Shown: positions 60,040 to 64,000 of the stretch, piece after piece
Numbering within the stretch: position 1 is the stretch's first letter
How the letters are laid out: the number at the start of each line of letters is the position of its first letter
Origin: Pseudomonadales bacterium
GTDB taxonomy: Bacteria > Pseudomonadota > Gammaproteobacteria > Pseudomonadales > Halieaceae
DNA: 64,000 nt
Reading direction: 5' to 3'
Assembly: GCA_024234855.1 (NCBI GenBank)
Contig: JACKNN010000001.1
Coordinates: 998,888-1,062,887, forward strand
Made by a program: the position numbers and the translations under genes
Notes under the pieces: model-generated
Databases searched by the model: none
What the model was told of the DNA's origin: nothing
Seen by the model: only the letters and a program-made list of their open reading frames with translations

Positions 60040-61269
60040 ATGGACAAGCCAAAAATAACAGTCGTTATCCCCACGCGTGATCGATGTGATGTGCTGGAGT
60101 CCACGTTACAAACCGTGGTAACGCAGGACTATGACAATCTCGACATTCTGGTAAGCGACAATTTCAGCAAAGATAGCACCGAGGAAGTTGTCAGGGATAT
60201 ACGCGATCCCCGTATCCGCTATGTCAATACGGGGAAGCGCGTTTGTATGTCGCACAATTGGGAGTTTGCGCTCTCTAACGTATCCCGGGCCGGGTGGCTG
60301 ACAATCATAGGAGATGATGACGGACTGCTTCCCGGTGCTATTCCCGCCATCGCCGAGATTATCGGTACGGCTGGGGTTAGGGCGATCAGGACGAGCGTTT
60401 GCGAGTACGCGTGGCCCTCTTTGACCGGAAAAGGTCACGGCAAGCTGGTGGTACCCTTGAAAAGGGGGGCGCAGATGAGGGATTCCAGGCAGTGGATTTC
60501 CAAGGTACTTTCCGGGAAAGCGGCATATACGGAGCTGCCGGTTCTGTACAATGGCGGCTTCGTGGAAATGGAACTTATCAATCAGCTCCGTGCGAGTGCG
60601 GGGTGCATTTATAGATCGTGCGCGCCGGATGTTTTTTCCGCAATGGCTATTTCCGGGCTGGTTGATCGCTATTTGTATCTGTATGAACCCTCGGCGGTAA
60701 ATGGTGCATCCTCGCACAGTACCGGGACATCATCGTTCACGCCTCACTCGAAGGCTGGTACGGCACCAGCCACCATCTTTGCGTCCGAGAGTAACATACC
60801 TTTTCATCGTGACATTCCGCTCGTGGATGGCCGTGACTATCCAAAATCGATTCAGGTGGTCGTGTACGAATCGTACCTGCAGTCAGATCTTTGTCAGTCT
60901 GGATCGACCGGGATGACTCATGAGAAGCAGTTAGCCATTATTCTTGCAACCGCATGGCGTAATCAGGCATCAATTAACGACTGGGGGCGCCAATTCGCCC
61001 GGTTGCACTCCCTGGATTATGAAGCGATCTGTAGCGAGGCAAAAAACAAAAGAGTAGTATTGCGAGCTTCAACTATAGCCAGAGAAGTTCTGCGCAATAT
61101 TGAACAGTACCACCAGTTCTCAGCGGAGATACCCATTGCAGACGTGTTCGAGGCCGCAGCCATGGCCCACAGGATTCTGATCAGGCGGCCGAGTCTGTTT
61201 AGCCGTTTCGGTAATCTGATTTTCCGCGTAATTGGTTTATCGAAAAAGTGGCTGCGAGGCCGCGAGTAG
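60040..61269 (+). CDS. Family 2 glycosyltransferase
   Basis: A 409-residue GT-A fold glycosyltransferase: ITVVIPTRDRCDVLESTL, DILVSDNFSKDST and the metal-binding IIGDDDG. The C-terminal 200 residues are not recognised. It probably adds one sugar to the repeat unit on the cytoplasmic side. A weak promoter (TTGATC, 16 bases, TATTGT, near 59972-59999) could serve it. Confidence 0.82.
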   Translation: MDKPKITVVIPTRDRCDVLESTLQTVVTQDYDNLDILVSDNFSKDSTEEVVRDIRDPRIRYVNTGKRVCMSHNWEFALSNVSRAGWLTIIGDDDGLLPGAIPAIAEIIGTAGVRAIRTSVCEYAWPSLTGKGHGKLVVPLKRGAQMRDSRQWISKVLSGKAAYTELPVLYNGGFVEMELINQLRASAGCIYRSCAPDVFSAMAISGLVDRYLYLYEPSAVNGASSHSTGTSSFTPHSKAGTAPATIFASESNIPFHRDIPLVDGRDYPKSIQVVVYESYLQSDLCQSGSTGMTHEKQLAIILATAWRNQASINDWGRQFARLHSLDYEAICSEAKNKRVVLRASTIAREVLRNIEQYHQFSAEIPIADVFEAAAMAHRILIRRPSLFSRFGNLIFRVIGLSKKWLRGRE

Positions 61270-61315
61270 CTGCAATGACAGGCAGCCGAGAACGTTTATC
61301 CAGGGCAGAAGAAAA

Positions 61316-62065
61316 ATGAGTATCAAGCATAAACTGCGAATGTTTTTCTGGAAGTTGGGCTACGATGTTACCAAGTTTTCTCCCGAGTCCAATCCCATCG
61401 CTCTGAGAAAGCAGCTGTTGGTCGACTATGAAATCGACACTGTTCTCGATGTGGGCGCAAATTCCGGACAGTTCGCCAGGACGCTGCGGTCTAACCTGGG
61501 ATACAAAGGTAGAATACTTTCATTTGAACCATTGAGCTCGGCATTCAGCCTGCTGCAAAAGAACGCCAGAAACATTGCCGGCTGGGAGACTTTCAACTTT
61601 GCGCTGGGTAATGAGGACGCCATGCGAGAGATTAATATAGCAGGGAATTCCGATAGTAGTTCACTGCTCGAAATGCTGAGTTCTCATGTTCAGCTGGCGC
61701 CGGAGTCTGCCTATGTTGGTCGCGAAAATATCGAGGTAAGAAAGCTGGATTCCGTTTATCCCACGCTGTGCGCCGCATCCAGGAATGTATATCTGAAAAT
61801 TGATACTCAGGGTTTTGAGCAGCAGGTACTAAACGGTGCGGAGCGATCCCTGGCCAATATTGATACTGTTCAAATGGAAATGTCTTTGGTGCAGCTTTAT
61901 CAGGGAGAGCCACTGTTTTACACCATGAGTGAACTCATGTATACGCTGGGATATGAGTTGGTGTCGATGGAACCCAGTTTTTCTGATAAAAAGTCCGGGC
62001 GCCTGTTGCAGATAGATGGGGTGTTCCATCGCTTTTCACCGGGTGGGGTGGGCAGTCTGCTTTAA
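61316..62065 (+). CDS. FkbM-family methyltransferase
   Basis: A 249-residue SAM methyltransferase with FkbM motifs DTVLDVGANSGQFARTL, ILSFEPLSSAF and NVYLKIDTQGFEQQVL. It probably O-methylates a sugar of the glycan. The ATG at 61316 follows AGGGCAGAAG; an in-frame extension into the upstream gene is unlikely. Convergent with the glycosyltransferase at 62090. About half the size of the FkbM protein at 14163. Confidence 0.88.
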   Translation: MSIKHKLRMFFWKLGYDVTKFSPESNPIALRKQLLVDYEIDTVLDVGANSGQFARTLRSNLGYKGRILSFEPLSSAFSLLQKNARNIAGWETFNFALGNEDAMREINIAGNSDSSSLLEMLSSHVQLAPESAYVGRENIEVRKLDSVYPTLCAASRNVYLKIDTQGFEQQVLNGAERSLANIDTVQMEMSLVQLYQGEPLFYTMSELMYTLGYELVSMEPSFSDKKSGRLLQIDGVFHRFSPGGVGSLL

Positions 62066-62089
62066 GTGCTCATTCAAGTGGGCCCGGCC

Positions 62090-62833
62090 TTATCTTTGGT
62101 GTCTGCTCAGGCGGTGGTATATCCTGGTTATCAGTGGCGCAGTCGCTGAAAGCAGATAGTAAGTAAACCCGAAGGCGTGCCGAAACAGCCGATTCCTGTC
62201 GCTATTAAAAATAACATCCTCGTGCATGCGACTCATGCCATTTTCATTGTTATAGAGGGCTACGCTGTAATCAACATAGCGAAAAGCATAGCTGGACATC
62301 AAAATAATGTTGGCGGCCCAGTCAGCCTTTATTGAATATTTAGTCTGGTATGGGTGTGCCGCCAACAGCCGGGTGGGGTAGAAAATCGCCTGGTGGCAGA
62401 TGTTACGGAATACCAGCTTGAGAGGAGAGAATCGGCCGTCATACCTGCGTCGATCGCTGGTGAAAACAACGCTCCCATAATAAATCGCGGACAAATCATT
62501 CAGCAGCGGCAGCACTTTAACGAAATCGGGTAGCAGTTGATCGTCGGCGCCCAGAAAGTATATCCAGGGCGTCGATGCCTGTTGCACTGCCTTGTTCATG
62601 GCGTCATAGATTCCTGAATCCTGCTCACTGGCGATAGTGATACCCGGTATTGCCAGGTTGCGAACATAGTCGACTATGCCGTCTTGTGATCGACCGTCCT
62701 GAACAGTAACCAGGACCGTACTTCCCAATGAACAACCCAATGCTGCTCTGATCGAGTCTATGCATTGCGGAATGAGGTCAAGGGCCTGGTATGTCGGGAT
62801 GACAATTGTCAGCAATGGTCGCTCAGGTGTCAT
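62090..62833 (-). CDS. Family 2 glycosyltransferase, WcaE-like
   Basis: A 247-residue GT2 enzyme: LLTIVIPTYQALDLIPQCIDSI, VTVQDGRSQDG, SGIYDAMNKAV and FLGADDQLL with the metal-binding acidic pair. The layout (DGxSxDGT, SDxGIYDAMNK) is that of colanic-acid WcaE-type transferases. The start at 62833 overlaps the stop of the upstream glycosyltransferase (ATGA); longer starts at 62857 and 62869 overlap more. Confidence 0.87.
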   Translation of the reverse strand: MTPERPLLTIVIPTYQALDLIPQCIDSIRAALGCSLGSTVLVTVQDGRSQDGIVDYVRNLAIPGITIASEQDSGIYDAMNKAVQQASTPWIYFLGADDQLLPDFVKVLPLLNDLSAIYYGSVVFTSDRRRYDGRFSPLKLVFRNICHQAIFYPTRLLAAHPYQTKYSIKADWAANIILMSSYAFRYVDYSVALYNNENGMSRMHEDVIFNSDRNRLFRHAFGFTYYLLSATAPLITRIYHRLSRHQR

Positions 62834-63885
62834 TGCGGCGACTCCAGTTTTGGCCATCCGTAACTCCACAGCATACTCAATTTTCTTGGTGTCGCGATAA
62901 ACGTACGCAAGTAGTCGACGAGCGTAACTGACCGGGTTCGCTGTACAGTTCTTCGCTGTAGGCGCAGGTTGTCTCGCTCAGAGTATAAAGAAACAAAAAC
63001 AGGGCCATAGATCTCGCGCCAGATCCGGGCATCGCGCCGCGCGATACTGAACACCACCCCTTCAATCGTAAGCAACAGAAGGTGGACTAACAGCAACGGC
63101 CACACAAGTCTTGTCGGCGTCATGACAAACAACGCAAAAGTCTTATTCCGTTCACTTAATCGCCTGCGGCGAAAACTGCTGATGAGTCGGCCCTTGCTGG
63201 GCTTGTTTCCGCCAAAACTGTGTCCCTGGCGATGGCGGTAGCCGCTGCGGGCCAGTGCCTGGACGGGAGCACCTGAAAGCCTGGCAGCACAGCATAAATA
63301 GAGGTCCTCGCCAACTGACTCCAGCCAGGTGGGGAATCCACCCAACTGCCGCCAGAGCGAGCGCTCAATCCAAAGGCAGGCGCCTATGACCATGGCGACC
63401 TGCGATCGTGTCGAATCCAGGTTGGGTACGGGGTTGTAGAACGGGTCCAGCCGACAACCGCGGTCGACCAGGGTGTCGCTCTCCCAGTCAAATTGAGGCA
63501 AGCTTAGAATACCGGAGGGTATCTGCCTGGAGGCTTTCAATAGCGTGGATAGCGCATCCGGATACAGGGCGGCGTCATTGTTCAGCAAGAGAACGTAAGT
63601 ACCCCTCGCATGCTCTACCATACGATTGTTTGCCACGCAGAACCCGACATTCTCGGCGCTCGCCAGAACCTCTACCTGCGGATACTTTTGCCGCAACAGT
63701 TCGATCGAGCCGTCATTTGAATTGTCGTCATGGACCACGATCTCGTAACTGAAGTCACAGTCCTGTGCAAGCAAGGAGTCGAGGCATTCGGAGAGTAAAA
63801 TCGGCCCCCGATAATGGGCAATGCACACCGAGCATTCAGGCGCAACTGGCCTATCTACTGAGGGGTAGTATTCAACCAGCGCCAT
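62830..63885 (-). CDS. Family 2 glycosyltransferase, rhamnosyltransferase-like
   Basis: A 351-residue GT2 enzyme: CSVCIAHYRGPILLSECL, IVVHDDNSNDGSIELL, SAENVGFCVANNR and LLLNNDA, with VIGACLWIERSLW and ESVGEDLYLC downstream. A hydrophobic segment (LVWPLLLVHLLLLTIEGVVF) near residue 265 suggests membrane association. The ATG at 63885 lies inside the upstream epimerase gene, a 31-base overlap. Confidence 0.85.
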   Translation of the reverse strand: MALVEYYPSVDRPVAPECSVCIAHYRGPILLSECLDSLLAQDCDFSYEIVVHDDNSNDGSIELLRQKYPQVEVLASAENVGFCVANNRMVEHARGTYVLLLNNDAALYPDALSTLLKASRQIPSGILSLPQFDWESDTLVDRGCRLDPFYNPVPNLDSTRSQVAMVIGACLWIERSLWRQLGGFPTWLESVGEDLYLCCAARLSGAPVQALARSGYRHRQGHSFGGNKPSKGRLISSFRRRRLSERNKTFALFVMTPTRLVWPLLLVHLLLLTIEGVVFSIARRDARIWREIYGPVFVSLYSERDNLRLQRRTVQRTRSVTLVDYLRTFIATPRKLSMLWSYGWPKLESPQ

Positions 63886-64000
63886 GTACGTTCCAATCCA
63901 TCAGCCAGGGATACGTGGGCTGTCCAGTTGAAGTAATCGCGCGCGGCAGTACAGTCTATCTCCATTCTGTCGACATCTACCGCGCGACCTCTATCATATT
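63855..64000 (-). CDS. NAD-dependent nucleotide-sugar epimerase/dehydratase, C-terminal end
   Basis: The last 47 residues of a gene running in from the right edge: YDRGRAVDVDRMEIDCTAAR then DYFNWTAHVSLADGLERTWR and WLNTTPQ. The pattern (R-x-VDV, A-x-x-x-F-x-W, VSLADGLERTW) is the C-terminal signature of extended short-chain dehydrogenases acting on nucleotide sugars. The catalytic part is outside the window. It overlaps the start of the next minus-strand glycosyltransferase, so at least three genes share this operon. Confidence 0.75.
   Translation of the reverse strand, partial: YDRGRAVDVDRMEIDCTAARDYFNWTAHVSLADGLERTWRWLNTTPQ

Overview
The window looks like a chromosomal segment of a GC-rich gammaproteobacterium. 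The gene set (fadBA with a GTG-started fadA, nrdAB with two ATP-cones in NrdA, an FNR/Anr regulator, the nrdR-ribD-ribE-ribBA-ribH-nusB-thiL-pgpA run, xseB-ispA, a PilZ protein, radA beside replication-loader genes) and the overall style suggest a marine lineage near the Halieaceae/Cellvibrionales. That placement is inference from gene content only. No rRNA, insertion sequence, CRISPR array or integrase was seen, and I recognised no tRNA by eye.

Layout. 1-5.0 kb: end of a tyrosine phosphatase gene, two small envelope proteins, an acyltransferase, dinG and a YqcC-like gene. 5.0-8.4 kb: fadBA (minus). 8.7-14.0 kb: a five-gene plus-strand operon for an extracytoplasmic redox system: a diheme/copper-monooxygenase lipoprotein, a TlpA-like thioredoxin, a DUF4266 lipoprotein, a DUF3570 beta-barrel and an ApbE flavin transferase. 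14.2-20.6 kb: an FkbM methyltransferase, then nrdAB (minus) with a regulatory region holding candidate NrdR and DnaA boxes. 20.6-23.3 kb: argD-argF with a terminator-like element in the argD leader, and a monothiol glutaredoxin. 23.3-26.6 kb: a phage-like helicase-loading pair (three DnaT domains plus a lambda-P-like protein) divergent from radA. 26.6-28.7 kb: a PilZ protein and ettA.

28.9-38.4 kb (minus) is a tandem set of circularly permuted ATP-grasp, alpha-E and transglutaminase genes. This is a recurrent but biochemically obscure predicted amide-bond-forming system, present here as one split version and one fused version. 38.6-48.0 kb: glyA, an FNR-type regulator divergent from nrdR, the riboflavin/thiamine operon, a retropepsin-like protease and a stand-alone ribA. 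The RibB moiety of RibBA has an altered catalytic loop and its GTP cyclohydrolase half is degenerate. 48.1-49.2 kb: xseB-ispA.

49.5-64.0 kb is a surface-polysaccharide region with visibly lower GC. A tightly overlapping plus-strand operon starts with rfbF-rfbG (CDP-glucose to CDP-4-keto-6-deoxyglucose). It continues with an epimerase-like gene, a C-methyltransferase, an aminotransferase, a 2OG-oxygenase, another methyltransferase, an acetyltransferase, WbqC and a CmcI-like enzyme, then a flippase, a glycosyltransferase and an FkbM methyltransferase. A convergent minus-strand set (two glycosyltransferases and the tail of a nucleotide-sugar epimerase) runs in from the right edge. Together these genes plausibly build and export a glycan carrying a modified branched amino-deoxysugar.
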